Source: Bacteroidota bacterium (lineage in GTDB: Bacteria; Bacteroidota; Bacteroidia; Flavobacteriales; Flavobacteriaceae). Taken from it: 64,000 bases of DNA. Of the stretch, positions 53,352-62,876 are shown piece by piece; the stretch's first letter is position 1, and each line of letters starts with the position of its first letter. Location: positions 744,001 to 808,000 of the forward strand of contig JAEXIT010000017.1 in NCBI GenBank assembly GCA_023446155.1. Direction: 5' to 3'. The position numbers and the translations under genes are program-made. The notes under the pieces are model-generated. The model ran no database searches. It saw only the letters and a list, made by a program, of their open reading frames with translations, and had not been told where the DNA came from.

Positions 53352-54362
53352 ATGGAACAGCATCAATTGGCACTGGTTTCGGGTGCAAACGGGCATTTAG
53401 GGAATAATCTGGTACGATTACTACTTGCAAAAGGAATCCCGGTACGCGCTTCGGTACGCAATACGAAAAACAAAGAGCCGTTTGTGGGCTTGAATTGCGA
53501 AGTGGTACAAGCTGATATTACGAATAAAGCTTCGTTTGTAAAAGCCTTACAAGGTGTGCATACGTTTTATGCCGTGGGCGCTTCGTTTAAACTATGGGCA
53601 AAAGATCCGAAGAAGGAAATTTATGAAGTCAATATGGAAGGCACCCGAAATACGATAGAAGCGGCCGCCGAAGCCGGTGTGAAGCGGATTGTTTATGTGA
53701 GTTCGATTGCCGCTTTAAACTACAAACAGCTTCCCACAAAGGAAAGTAACGGCTATAATACCGATCGTCGGGATATGTATTACAATTCTAAAAACGATGG
53801 TGAAAAGTTGGCGTTCGAATTGGCCAAAAAGCATCAAATTGAATTGGTTGCCGTGTTACCGTCGGCGATGATAGGCGGGGTTGCTTTTGCACCACTCAAT
53901 GTGTCGTACAATATTATTAGTCTGATTTTAAAAAAGCAAATACCGGTCGAAACCAATATTACCTTAAACTGGATTGATGTCAACGATGTGGCCGAAGGCT
54001 GTTATCTGGCGGCTACCAAAGGCCGCAATGGTGAACGCTATATTCTGGCTAACGAACAGTGTACCTCGATAAAAGAAACCACTAAAATCGCACAGGAATT
54101 GTTCCCGGAATTAGGCTTAAAGCTTCCGATGGGGGTTCCGAAACCGATATTGTATACGGTAGCCTGGTTAATGGAAACGACAAGTACGCTCATTGGTAAA
54201 GCGCCCGTTATCACTACAAAAGACATTGCGATGTTTTCGGGATTACAGCAGAATTTTGATATCACCAGAGCACGAACCGAACTTGGATTTAGCCCTAAAA
54301 GCACCTTAGAAGCGGTTCGGGAAGCAATGCAGTATTTGCGGAAAAATGAGCATCGGTTGTAG
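53352..54362 (+). CDS. NAD-dependent epimerase/dehydratase-type reductase
   Basis: A 336-residue extended SDR. The N-terminal motif is VSGANGHLGNNLVRLL, then VYVSSIAAL and the catalytic YYNSKNDGEKLAF (Tyr-x-x-x-Lys adapted), as in dihydroflavonol-4-reductase-like enzymes. It should reduce a ketone or aldehyde with NADPH. The start at 53352 is preferred over a GTG at 53298. It follows the Crp/Fnr gene by 64 bases and may be its target. Substrate unknown. Confidence 0.87.
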   Translation: MEQHQLALVSGANGHLGNNLVRLLLAKGIPVRASVRNTKNKEPFVGLNCEVVQADITNKASFVKALQGVHTFYAVGASFKLWAKDPKKEIYEVNMEGTRNTIEAAAEAGVKRIVYVSSIAALNYKQLPTKESNGYNTDRRDMYYNSKNDGEKLAFELAKKHQIELVAVLPSAMIGGVAFAPLNVSYNIISLILKKQIPVETNITLNWIDVNDVAEGCYLAATKGRNGERYILANEQCTSIKETTKIAQELFPELGLKLPMGVPKPILYTVAWLMETTSTLIGKAPVITTKDIAMFSGLQQNFDITRARTELGFSPKSTLEAVREAMQYLRKNEHRL

Positions 54363-54364
54363 CA

Positions 54365-54438
54365 ACACCTGACAGGTTTTTGAAACCTGTCAGGTGTACG
54401 GGTTAAGTGTTAGGTGCTAACACCTGTCAGGTGTTAGC
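54365..54438. repeat. Two tandem family 2 palindromes
   Basis: The first copy, caacacctgacaggttt to aaacctgtcaggtgt, is near perfect (54364-54397). The second (54411-54438) is a compact form, gctaacacctg/caggtgttagc. They fill the space between convergent genes and should end transcription from both sides. Confidence 0.75.
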
Positions 54439-54441
54439 TAT

Positions 54442-55380
54442 TTAATTAATAGGAACCAAATGCGCTTCGATACTGGCTCTGTTCGGTTCGTATTGCACCG
54501 GAAGTTTTAAGTTTTTTCCTAATTCTTCCAAACTTTCGTCTACCATAAAACCAGGATTTTCGGTTGCGAGTTCAAACAAAACACCGCCCGGTTCTCTAAA
54601 ATAAAGTGAATGGAAATAATTTCGGTCAATTTGTGGTGTAATCGATAAACCATAGGCCTCGATTTTTTCGCGGAAATGCATTAAAACGGTGTCATCTTTT
54701 ACGCGAAAAGCGACGTGGTGTACCGATCCGTTGGCTACATAACCGCGTTTTTCTTCGGGTAATTCTACTAAATCGACAATAGCCGCATTTTCGACAGCTG
54801 TCGTGGCATAGCGATAACGGTTTACATCCTGTTCGAGTAAGGTATAGCCGAATATCTCGGTTAAAATCGCTGCCGTAGGTTGAATGTTGTTTAAGGTCAG
54901 CGTAATGTTATGAAAACCTAGTGTTGCCACATCAGCTTTGATTTCATCGGTTTCCCAGGGTTTACGGTTATCGCCGGTTTTCGATTCGATTAGTTCGAGT
55001 TTTAATCCGTCGGGATCTAAAAACGTAAGGTATTTTTCTCCGAACTTTTCCGCCGGTTTATTGTGAATGACGTTGTACTGTTCAAAACGTTTTTGCCAGA
55101 AATCAAGACTTCCTTTGGGAACGGAATAGCCGATTTCGGTAGCCATTCCGGTTCCTTTTCGTCCTTGCTGAATGCCTTCTCCCCAAGGGAAAAATGTTAG
55201 AATGGTTCCGGCACTTCCAATTTCGTCACCAAAATAAAAGTGATAGGTTCCCGGATCGTCAAAGTTGACGGTTTTTTTGATAAACCGTAATCCCATTATT
55301 TTGGAATAAAAGTCGAAATTGCGTTTCGCATCTCCGGCGATGGCGGTAATATGATGTAAGTCTAAAATGTTGTTTTCCAT
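54442..55380 (-). CDS. MhqO-like ring-cleaving dioxygenase (VOC family)
   Basis: A 312-residue protein with two glyoxalase/VOC modules. The metal ligands are suggested by LDLHHITAIA (His near residue 9), VHHVAFRV in module 2 and the C-terminal GVLFELATE glutamate. In Bacillus, MhqO and related dioxygenases remove hydroquinones. The relation to the MhqD-like hydrolase at 58257 is discussed in the findings. Monocistronic, with a terminator-like palindrome downstream. Confidence 0.87.
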   Translation of the reverse strand: MENNILDLHHITAIAGDAKRNFDFYSKIMGLRFIKKTVNFDDPGTYHFYFGDEIGSAGTILTFFPWGEGIQQGRKGTGMATEIGYSVPKGSLDFWQKRFEQYNVIHNKPAEKFGEKYLTFLDPDGLKLELIESKTGDNRKPWETDEIKADVATLGFHNITLTLNNIQPTAAILTEIFGYTLLEQDVNRYRYATTAVENAAIVDLVELPEEKRGYVANGSVHHVAFRVKDDTVLMHFREKIEAYGLSITPQIDRNYFHSLYFREPGGVLFELATENPGFMVDESLEELGKNLKLPVQYEPNRASIEAHLVPIN

Positions 55381-55690
55381 GATGTTATGTATTTGGTTAT
55401 TGCGATTCTTTTACAAATTTACGACGGTGATACCCGGAAATCGGTTAATCTAAATTAAGAAGTGCGATTGCCGGATGATTTTCGGATAAATACAAACCAA
55501 ATCCTGTTCCGTTTTGTTTAAAGTGTTGTTTTTTAGATTTTTAATTTGTAGTGTGTCGTTTTTATTGATACGATATATCGTAATTTTATGCGTGTTTTTC
55601 TGTTTTATTTCGGAAAAGAATAGCGGATTACTACGGGCTATTTCTTAAATTTACCCTGTTACAGCATAAAGCGATACCAACGACTTACTT
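55381..55690. other. Divergent control region with a 14-bp palindrome
   Basis: This region separates the dioxygenase gene and the sigma-54 activator gene. tacgatatatcgta at 55569-55582 is a perfect palindrome and a possible operator. No gene, no repeat of the two families and no clear sigma-54 site (TGGCAC-N5-TTGC) is seen. Confidence 0.4.
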
Positions 55691-57286
55691 ATGGAAAATC
55701 CGAATGATCAAGTGGCGATAATGATGAACCGATTACAGGAACGCGAACGGGAACAACAACTGGTCTTGTCGGTTTGTCATGCACTTTCCGGAGTCGTAAC
55801 CCACGACGAATTGCATACGGTTGTTGGTGGCGTACTAAAAGATCATTTTGCCTTTGAAGATTTGATCATCGCTTCATCCAATCAAAAGGAAGCAGAATAC
55901 CGGATTTTCTACCACTATAGTACGCCAAAGCCCACAGAAGACATAGGCTATCCGGTTACCGATGGCTTTTTTGATAGTTGTTTGGATACCGCCGATACCG
56001 TTGTTTTGGATTTAAAAACGCTTTCGGAACGAAAAAAGCCACTTCCGGCGTACCTCGATCCAATTGCTACCAAAGGAATCAAAAACGGAATTGGAATTTC
56101 TTTGCCGATTAGGAAGGGTGATCAAACGGTACTTTTTCTGTTTTTTAAAAATGCATCGGTTTTTACCCGGGAATTCAATCGGATGCTACGGGGAATTTCA
56201 ATGCAACTTGCCATAACCGTAGGGAATCTTAAAATGATATCGACCTACGAAAGTAATCAGGCGGAATTAGCACTTTTAAAAAAGCGGGTTGTAGCAAAAG
56301 AACCGGAAACGCTTGTCCCATCACATCAAGGTTTTCATGGAATCATTGGAAACAGTAGTGCCATGCAACAGGTTTACGAACTAATAACACAAGTGGCGCC
56401 ATCAGCGTCGACGGTTTTGATTTTTGGTGAAACCGGAACGGGTAAAGAACTCATTGCAAACGCGATTCATCAATTATCACCGGCTTTTACCGAAAAACTG
56501 ATTACGGTGAATTGTGCTTCGATTCCTGAAAATCTAATCGAGAGCGAATTGTTTGGCCATGAAAAAGGCGCTTTTACAGGTGCTACGGCTACGCGAATCG
56601 GCAAATTTGAACAAGCGGCTAACGGTACGATTTTCCTGGACGAAATAGGAGAGTTGCCGTTGGAACTTCAAGGCAAACTACTTCGCGTGTTACAGGAAAA
56701 AGAAATAGAACGGATTGGTGGGAAAAACACCTTAAAAGTAAATACACGAGTGATTGCGGCAACCAACCGATCACTCGAAAAAGAAGTCGCCGAAGGTCGT
56801 TTTAGAAGCGATCTGTTTTATCGGTTAAATGTATTTCCGATTGCACTTCCGGCCTTACGCGACCGTTCGGAAGATATTGAACTGTTGGCGCATTTCTTTT
56901 TAGAAAAGCATTCGCTTAAAACGGGAAAAAAGAGCAAAGGGTTTTCTAAAAAAGTACTAAAAAGTATGATGGCCAATGCCTGGCCGGGAAACGTACGTGA
57001 ACTGGAGAATATGGTAGAACGCAGTATTTTGTTTGCTAAAGAAGAGGTGATCAAGGAGATGCCATTTCCAACGGTGTTTAAAACGGAAACAACCAATACG
57101 GAAACGGAAGGCTATACGGCCACACTACAGGAAGTAGAGAAAGTACATATTTTAAAAGTCGTTAAAAAATGCGGTGGAAAAATCTTCGGTCCGCAAGGCG
57201 CTGCGGTTGTATTGGGTTTACCCGGTACGACGCTGATTTCGAAAATGCAGAAATTGGGGATTAAAAAAGAACACTACATAAGTTGA
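55691..57286 (+). CDS. GAF-domain sigma-54-dependent transcriptional activator
   Basis: A 531-residue enhancer-binding protein. An N-terminal GAF-like sensor (about 20-190) is followed by a AAA+ domain: Walker A GETGTGKE, the sigma-54 contact loop GAFTGA, Walker B GTIFLDEIGEL and the arginine finger region, then a FIS-type helix-turn-helix (KIFGPQGAAVVLGLPGTTLISKMQKLGI). The GAFTGA loop is intact, so it should act with sigma-54. Its stop touches the stop of the convergent TMEM175-like gene with no gap. The AAA+ domain is very like that of the response regulator at 59184, so the two are paralogues. Confidence 0.92.
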   Translation: MENPNDQVAIMMNRLQEREREQQLVLSVCHALSGVVTHDELHTVVGGVLKDHFAFEDLIIASSNQKEAEYRIFYHYSTPKPTEDIGYPVTDGFFDSCLDTADTVVLDLKTLSERKKPLPAYLDPIATKGIKNGIGISLPIRKGDQTVLFLFFKNASVFTREFNRMLRGISMQLAITVGNLKMISTYESNQAELALLKKRVVAKEPETLVPSHQGFHGIIGNSSAMQQVYELITQVAPSASTVLIFGETGTGKELIANAIHQLSPAFTEKLITVNCASIPENLIESELFGHEKGAFTGATATRIGKFEQAANGTIFLDEIGELPLELQGKLLRVLQEKEIERIGGKNTLKVNTRVIAATNRSLEKEVAEGRFRSDLFYRLNVFPIALPALRDRSEDIELLAHFFLEKHSLKTGKKSKGFSKKVLKSMMANAWPGNVRELENMVERSILFAKEEVIKEMPFPTVFKTETTNTETEGYTATLQEVEKVHILKVVKKCGGKIFGPQGAAVVLGLPGTTLISKMQKLGIKKEHYIS

Positions 57287-57904
57287 TCATTCTTCTTGGA
57301 AATTTATTTTTCCGGAGGAGATCGCCCAAAATAAAAGCAAGATCATGTTGATGGCTAAGGCGGCTACCGGAAACTGAAACGAAATACCAAAAGCAATCAG
57401 ATAGGAGGGTAATCCATAGGCATAATTATTTCTGATTTTGCGGATCGCCTTATCGGTAATTCCCGGACGCAGTAATTTTTTATCGGAACCGGCAAGCCAC
57501 CACAATAGATTGTAAGCAATATTGATCAGCACAAAAATCCCGGTGTAAACTGCTACGGTTACGTTGGCCGCTTCACCTCCAAAAAAGCGTGCTAGTAGTG
57601 CGGTAGGAAAGGAAACGGCAGCCACCAGAAATAAAATCAATCCATTGGCAAACATAATGGCGGTATTCCGACTGTAGATTTGTTTGAAAATTTTGTGGTG
57701 GTTGACCCACATGATAAAAATACTGAAAAAAGAAAGCGTAAAAGCAAGATAGGTCGTCCACTGATTCTTTAAAAAAGTGAGCAATTCCGAACCGTTTTGG
57801 ATCGTATCGGCTTCCGGTGCCTGTAAATCCAGCACCAAAAGGGTAATGGCGATGGCAAAAACAGCATCACTAAAGTTTTCGATTCGTACGGTTTCTTTTT
57901 CCAT
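57287..57904 (-). CDS. TMEM175/DUF1211 family potassium channel-like protein
   Basis: A 205-residue membrane protein with about six helices. The helix 1 signature RIENFSDAVFAIAITLLVLDL carries the FSD motif that forms the pore of bacterial TMEM175 channels. These are potassium-permeable channels with one repeat per subunit. It is the last gene of the six-gene sigma-54/two-component operon, 2 bases after the cupin-like gene. Confidence 0.87.
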   Translation of the reverse strand: MEKETVRIENFSDAVFAIAITLLVLDLQAPEADTIQNGSELLTFLKNQWTTYLAFTLSFFSIFIMWVNHHKIFKQIYSRNTAIMFANGLILFLVAAVSFPTALLARFFGGEAANVTVAVYTGIFVLINIAYNLLWWLAGSDKKLLRPGITDKAIRKIRNNYAYGLPSYLIAFGISFQFPVAALAINMILLLFWAISSGKINFQEE

Positions 57905-57906
57905 TG

Positions 57907-58257
57907 TTATAGTTTTACAAAGATTGATTTTCGCAATTTCGGTTCCAGATTTTTGGTTTTATGTCCTTTGCCGGTGGTGTCTTCGACCAATAAAATTGAA
58001 CCGGTAGGGAAGTTTCGTTTTTCGCCTAATGAGGTTTCAATGGCAACACCGCCATCGAGTAAAATAATATACTGACGGTCGGGTGCCGTATGAAAATCGT
58101 AATCATAGGAAGGGCTGACTTCTCTAAAAACGATGGATTTTACGGTTTCGTCATCCGATAAAAAACCGATTACGCCTTTGTTGTGCAACGGAACTTCGAA
58201 ATCCTCAAAATGACTGTCGCCATTCTTGTCACTGTAAATTCGGGTGATGACTATCAT
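57907..58257 (-). CDS. Cupin-like small protein
   Basis: A 116-residue protein with a compact beta-sandwich pattern: VFREVSPSYDYDFHTAPDRQYIILLDGGVAIETSLGEKRNFPTGSILLVEDTTGKGHKT. This has the PxG-type turn and His positions of a cupin. It overlaps the hydrolase gene by one base. Function unknown; possibly an enzyme or binder for a small polar ligand. Confidence 0.7.
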   Translation of the reverse strand: MIVITRIYSDKNGDSHFEDFEVPLHNKGVIGFLSDDETVKSIVFREVSPSYDYDFHTAPDRQYIILLDGGVAIETSLGEKRNFPTGSILLVEDTTGKGHKTKNLEPKLRKSIFVKL

Positions 58258-58877
58258 TATTTCGCAGCAAAAATGAGTTGGTTAACGAGATCAATTTCAT
58301 TCTGATTAATGGTGTGTCCCATGTTTTGATAGATTTTTTTGATCACATTAGCACCCATTTTTTGAAGCACGATTTCCGTTTCATTGACGCGTTCTACCGG
58401 AACATGAAAATCAGGATCACTCGTACCGATAAATACTGGTGTTTGATCAAAGTTTCCGCTATAGTGTTCCGGATACACCTTATCACCAATTAATCCGCCG
58501 GTAAAAGCAACAATACCGCCGTATTTCGCTGCATTTCGGGTTGTAAACTCCAAGGTAAGACAAGCGCCTTGTGAAAATCCGAGGAAATACATATTTTCTT
58601 TTTCAAAACCGCTTTTTTCCAGTTCGGAAACAATTTGTGTGAGGGTTTCCAACGCGTTCGAAAGTGACGGTTCGTTTTGCTCCAATGGTGCTAAAAAAGA
58701 ATACGGATACCAGGTACGATTATCGGCCTGAGGGGCGATCCAGGCAAAATCACTTACGTTCAAATACTGCGTTAGCGAAAGGATATCATTGGCTCCGGCA
58801 CCACGTCCGTGAAGTAGGATCAGTACTTTTTTGGCCTCGGTTAATGGTAAACCGGCGGCTATCGTTTCTAAATTCAT
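58257..58877 (-). CDS. MhqD-like alpha/beta hydrolase
   Basis: A 206-residue carboxylesterase/phospholipase-like protein. The oxyanion motif is LILLHGRGAGANDIL, the nucleophile is GFSQGA (Ser in about residue 113), Asp appears in GTSDPDFHVP and the catalytic His in YQNMGHTINQ. This is the MhqD/YodD branch. In Bacillus, MhqD belongs to the quinone-response regulon. It is in the middle of the six-gene operon, 11 bases after the GNAT gene. Confidence 0.87.
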   Translation of the reverse strand: MNLETIAAGLPLTEAKKVLILLHGRGAGANDILSLTQYLNVSDFAWIAPQADNRTWYPYSFLAPLEQNEPSLSNALETLTQIVSELEKSGFEKENMYFLGFSQGACLTLEFTTRNAAKYGGIVAFTGGLIGDKVYPEHYSGNFDQTPVFIGTSDPDFHVPVERVNETEIVLQKMGANVIKKIYQNMGHTINQNEIDLVNQLIFAAK

Positions 58878-58888
58878 AAGCTATCGTT

Positions 58889-59179
58889 TTATTTTTTCCA
58901 GATGTCCTGGTATTCCTCCGGGTGTTTTTTAAACTGCGCATGTACATACGGACAAAGCGGTATAATTTGCATCCCATTGGCGCGGACATATGCGGTCATT
59001 TCGTTTAGTAAAAGCTTGGCATATCCTTTTCCTTCGGCTTCCGGTTCTACACCTGTATGATAAACGGTAAGCACAGTATCATTAAGGCTCACGGTCATTT
59101 CGCCCAGTTTTTTACCGTCGACATAAAGGTTAAAAGCGCCGCGGTTTTTTTCGTCTAATTCTAATTGTATCGTTTCCAT
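58889..59179 (-). CDS. Short GNAT-type acetyltransferase (YjdJ-like)
   Basis: A 96-residue protein of the minimal GNAT group: LNDTVLTVYHTGVEPEAEGKGYAKLLLNEM carries the acetyl-CoA loop (EGKGYAKLL), followed by IIPLCPYVHAQFKKHPEYQD-like tail with CPY motif. Its role is unknown; members of this family include the NATD1 type. It begins 4 bases after the response regulator's stop. Confidence 0.85.
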   Translation of the reverse strand: METIQLELDEKNRGAFNLYVDGKKLGEMTVSLNDTVLTVYHTGVEPEAEGKGYAKLLLNEMTAYVRANGMQIIPLCPYVHAQFKKHPEEYQDIWKK

Positions 59180-59183
59180 AGTT

Positions 59184-60542
59184 TTATTCGTATCCTTGTT
59201 TAATTCCTAATTTTTTCATTTTTGAGAACAGTGTTTGCGGTTGCATTTTTAAAAGTTCGGCGGCACCTCCCGGACCGGAGACTTTTCCGCCGCATTTTTG
59301 CAATGCCGCCATGATGTGTTCTTTTTCCATTTCTTCCATCGATTTTAACGTAGCGCTATTGTCGGATAACGGATTAACGACATTCGAAGGAAGGTCAAAT
59401 TTTTCAATTTCATGGGAGCGCGTCAGCAATACATTTCGTTCGATAAGATGTTCCAGTTCGCGAATATTCCCCGGCCAGTCGTACTGCATTAGTTGTGAAA
59501 GCGCGAAAGGACTGATACCGGTAACGTTTTTTCGGGCACTGGCGGCATATTTAGTAAGAAAATAATAGGCCAACGCTTCGATATCCTCTTTGCGATCCTT
59601 TAAAGGTGGCAATTCAATCGGGAAGACATTCAGACGGTAATACAAATCCAGTCGGAAACGACCTTCGGCGACTTCCTTTTCGAGCGATCGGTTGGTTGCG
59701 GCTACGACGCGCACATTTACTTTTACGGTTGATGAACCGCCCAATCGCTGGATTTCTTTTTCCTGTAAAACGCGTAATAGCTTTACCTGCGAATCCAGTG
59801 GTAATTCCCCAATTTCATCGAGGAAAATCGTACCGTTATGCGCTTGTTCGAACTTTCCGATCCGCAAGGTATTGGCGCCGGTAAAGGCTCCTTTTTCATG
59901 TCCGAAAAGTTCCGATTCGACCAACGATTGCGGTAAAGCAGCGCAATTCACCACCACAATGGCATTGGCTTTATGCGCGGAAAGATCGTGAATCGCATGG
60001 GCTACGCGTTCTTTTCCGGTTCCGCTTTCGCCTAAAATCAGCACGGAAGTTTGCGCCGGGGCAACAATTTTTATTTTTTCGATCACGTCTTTTAAAAGTG
60101 CACTCGTACCAATGATCCCTTCAATTTCGGTATCGGGAACAGTTGGCGCAATCGAGGTAAACGTGCCTTTTTCTTCGTCATACCGGTATTTGGCAATGTC
60201 GAGCATCACCACCAGATCCCGTTCCCGAAACGGTTTTACCATAAAACCATAGGGATGGGTTTCTTTAACCGCTTCGAGTGTGGACTGATTGGTGTTGGCC
60301 GAAATATAGAGAAAAGGCAATTGCATTTCGCGCAGTTCCCACGCCAGATCGATTCCGGTTAGATCGCCTTTAAGCATGATGTCCAGCAAAACCCAATCGG
60401 GTTTTTTGGTTTCGATTAATTTACGCGCCTGAACGACAGAAGAGGCAATGCCGGTTACCTGATAGCCCGCTTTAACGAGCATGATTTTTAAATCGTTTGC
60501 GACTATAAACTCGTCTTCTACAATTAGAATTTTCTCCTTCAT
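59184..60542 (-). CDS. NtrC-type response regulator
   Basis: A 452-residue regulator with a receiver domain (phosphoacceptor Asp54 in WVLLDIML, Lys in FMVKPF), a sigma-54 AAA+ domain (GESGTGKE, GAFTGA, FLDEIGEL) and a FIS-type helix-turn-helix (KVSGPGGAAELLKMQPQTLFSKMKKLGI). It follows the histidine kinase gene by 8 bases, so the pair is cognate. It should switch on sigma-54 promoters when phosphorylated; the downstream genes of its own operon are natural candidates. Confidence 0.93.
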   Translation of the reverse strand: MKEKILIVEDEFIVANDLKIMLVKAGYQVTGIASSVVQARKLIETKKPDWVLLDIMLKGDLTGIDLAWELREMQLPFLYISANTNQSTLEAVKETHPYGFMVKPFRERDLVVMLDIAKYRYDEEKGTFTSIAPTVPDTEIEGIIGTSALLKDVIEKIKIVAPAQTSVLILGESGTGKERVAHAIHDLSAHKANAIVVVNCAALPQSLVESELFGHEKGAFTGANTLRIGKFEQAHNGTIFLDEIGELPLDSQVKLLRVLQEKEIQRLGGSSTVKVNVRVVAATNRSLEKEVAEGRFRLDLYYRLNVFPIELPPLKDRKEDIEALAYYFLTKYAASARKNVTGISPFALSQLMQYDWPGNIRELEHLIERNVLLTRSHEIEKFDLPSNVVNPLSDNSATLKSMEEMEKEHIMAALQKCGGKVSGPGGAAELLKMQPQTLFSKMKKLGIKQGYE

Positions 60543-60550
60543 CCGTTAAA

Positions 60551-62824
60551 TTATATGATTTCTGAATTTTCGGTAGTCCCTTCAAATTCAGAATTTCGTG
60601 TAAATGTAATTTTGATTTCCAGTCCGTTATCGTTTTTAAGGGTGAAATTTCCGTCAATCTGATTGGTTAATCCCGTCATTAAATTCATGCCAAGGGAATT
60701 GCGTTCCGTTTCGTCAAAATCGTCCGGAAGACCCACCCCGTCATCGGCAATCCGCAAGAGATAATTCGCGTCGCCGGTGTTTTTAAGAGCAATACAGATC
60801 GTACCTTTTCGGTCGGCCGGAAACGCATATTTGATGGCGTTATTAATGGCTTCGTTGATGATCAAACCTAGTGGAACCGCTTGGGCGACATCGAGATATA
60901 CTTTTTCGGTATCCAATACAAAATTGATTTTCGAATCGGTGTCAAAAGACTCCCGCATATAGCCGATCAATTCATAAATATACCAGGACATATCGATATT
61001 GGACAGGTTATCGGATTGATACAATTTTTGATGAATCAGCGACATCGCGTGCATTCGGTGCTGACTATTTTGTATCGCCATGAGCGCGTCTTCGTTTTCC
61101 AGATAAGCCGATTGCGTATTGAGCAGGCTAATCACAATCTGCAGGTTGTTTTTTACCCGATGGTGAATCTCTTTTAGTAGCCATTCCTTTTCAATGAGCA
61201 TTTTTTTATTGAGCTCGTTTTGCTCGTTAATCTGCTGCGTTTTGATTTCCAGTTGCTCGTTTGTTTTCTTTTTTAATCGGAAACGGTTGTAAAGCAATAG
61301 GAGAAACAGGATCAATAGCACCACACTCGCTATAAAAACGTAGCGGATAATGGTATCATTATGGATTTTTATTTCCTGTAATTTCGCCTGTTGTTTCAGC
61401 AAATCGATATTCCGATCTTTTTTGGCACTTTCAAATTCGATCTGAAGACTGTTGATTTGCTTGCTTTTTTCGCCTTTAAAAACCGAATCGGACAGACTTT
61501 TATACAACTGATAATGCTTGATCGCATCGATATATTTCCCACGAGCCGAATCGGCTTTAAACCAGATCAGATAACTTTCGGATCGGATTAGATTATTGCC
61601 ACTTCCGGCTGCCAGCGAATCCAGCAATTTGATGGTTCGGTAAAAATCATCGTACTTTTTGATCTGGTAATGATAGGACGCAAAGCTTCTTAAAATGGCA
61701 ATACTATTTCCGTTTTTATCGGCATTTTCACCATAATAAGCCGCCAGTTTTTTATAATAGAAACCGGCCATGGTATTGTTCTTTAAAATCCGGTAAATAT
61801 TAAACAACAGGTAATTTTCTTTCATCAACCGCTGGATATTTGCGGTTGGAAAGTGGCGCTGCATTTCTTTGATCAACTGAAGTGCTTTTTGCTCCTTTTT
61901 TTGCCGGATCAGCATGGAACACAGGTTTTCACCAATGGTCCGTACGTATTCAGTATCCTTATGAAATTTTGCGATTTCCAATGCCTTATACCAATATTCT
62001 TCGGCATCATCATTTTGGCGCAGGTAATAATACACCAGCCCCACATGATTGTAAATGGAACTTAACTGTAACGAATTATCGTTGAGTGTCAGTGCTGTTT
62101 TTTCTGCTAAAATCCCATATTTTAAGGCTTCTGGATAGTTTGCTTTTTGGGTATTTACTTCCGATAACAGGTTATAAACCCCTTGGATTTTTGGATATTG
62201 TATCGATTTATAAAGCGTCAATGCTTCTTTTAACAGCGGTTCGGCCTTGGCATTATTTTCATTAATGGTATATAACTCGGCAAGCTCCTTTAAGGTTGTT
62301 GCCTGTTTTTCGACTAAACCGGCTTTTTTAAAAAGCGCAATGGCCATTTCTTTATAGCGGACTTTTTCGTCCAGTTCGGAATCATAGATCGAAAGCTCGG
62401 CATAACTTTGTGCCTGTAATTCGGTTAGAATGTTGCTTTTGGCGTAGGCTAGCGCTTCTTTGGCTTTTAGTAACGCCTTTTGTGTGACGCCTTTTTCCCG
62501 GAGAATCTGCGCTTCTAAAAGAATGGATTTCCCTTTTCCTATTTTATACCCCAAACGATCGCTTAACAGACCCGCCTGAGCATTAACCGAATCGGCACTT
62601 CGAAGATCGGTTTTAAACTCGCCGGGTTTGTTAAGGAAGTAGCTGCTTAAATCCAGAAGCAATTCGACTTTTTCCGAATCATTTTTTGCCGTTGCTATTT
62701 TTTGCTGTAATTGCCTTGGATCGTCAATTGTTTGTGCATGTCCGTTTAGATTTGCCCAAAACAAAAGCACTATCGAAAGGCGATATACGGGATTTTTAGC
62801 AGCGTTTAGGGGATTATAATTCAT
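60551..62824 (-). CDS. TPR-containing sensor histidine kinase
   Basis: A 757-residue protein. A signal peptide-like N-terminus (ending NGHAQT) leads to about seven TPR-like helical pairs, a membrane helix (YVFIASVVLLILFLLLLYNRF), a coiled segment, then a HisKA_2-type dimerisation domain (LLKEIHHRVKNNLQIVISLL) and HATPase (INEAINNAIKYAF, then DDGVGLP). HisKA_2 kinases with outer TPR domains are typical of Bacteroidetes. It opens the six-gene operon. The signal is unknown; the TPR part should face the periplasm. Confidence 0.9.
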   Translation of the reverse strand: MNYNPLNAAKNPVYRLSIVLLFWANLNGHAQTIDDPRQLQQKIATAKNDSEKVELLLDLSSYFLNKPGEFKTDLRSADSVNAQAGLLSDRLGYKIGKGKSILLEAQILREKGVTQKALLKAKEALAYAKSNILTELQAQSYAELSIYDSELDEKVRYKEMAIALFKKAGLVEKQATTLKELAELYTINENNAKAEPLLKEALTLYKSIQYPKIQGVYNLLSEVNTQKANYPEALKYGILAEKTALTLNDNSLQLSSIYNHVGLVYYYLRQNDDAEEYWYKALEIAKFHKDTEYVRTIGENLCSMLIRQKKEQKALQLIKEMQRHFPTANIQRLMKENYLLFNIYRILKNNTMAGFYYKKLAAYYGENADKNGNSIAILRSFASYHYQIKKYDDFYRTIKLLDSLAAGSGNNLIRSESYLIWFKADSARGKYIDAIKHYQLYKSLSDSVFKGEKSKQINSLQIEFESAKKDRNIDLLKQQAKLQEIKIHNDTIIRYVFIASVVLLILFLLLLYNRFRLKKKTNEQLEIKTQQINEQNELNKKMLIEKEWLLKEIHHRVKNNLQIVISLLNTQSAYLENEDALMAIQNSQHRMHAMSLIHQKLYQSDNLSNIDMSWYIYELIGYMRESFDTDSKINFVLDTEKVYLDVAQAVPLGLIINEAINNAIKYAFPADRKGTICIALKNTGDANYLLRIADDGVGLPDDFDETERNSLGMNLMTGLTNQIDGNFTLKNDNGLEIKITFTRNSEFEGTTENSEII

Positions 62825-62876
62825 TGTTTAAAGATACTCTATTATCAGAAATCTGCAAATTCATAGTCGGGTTTCC

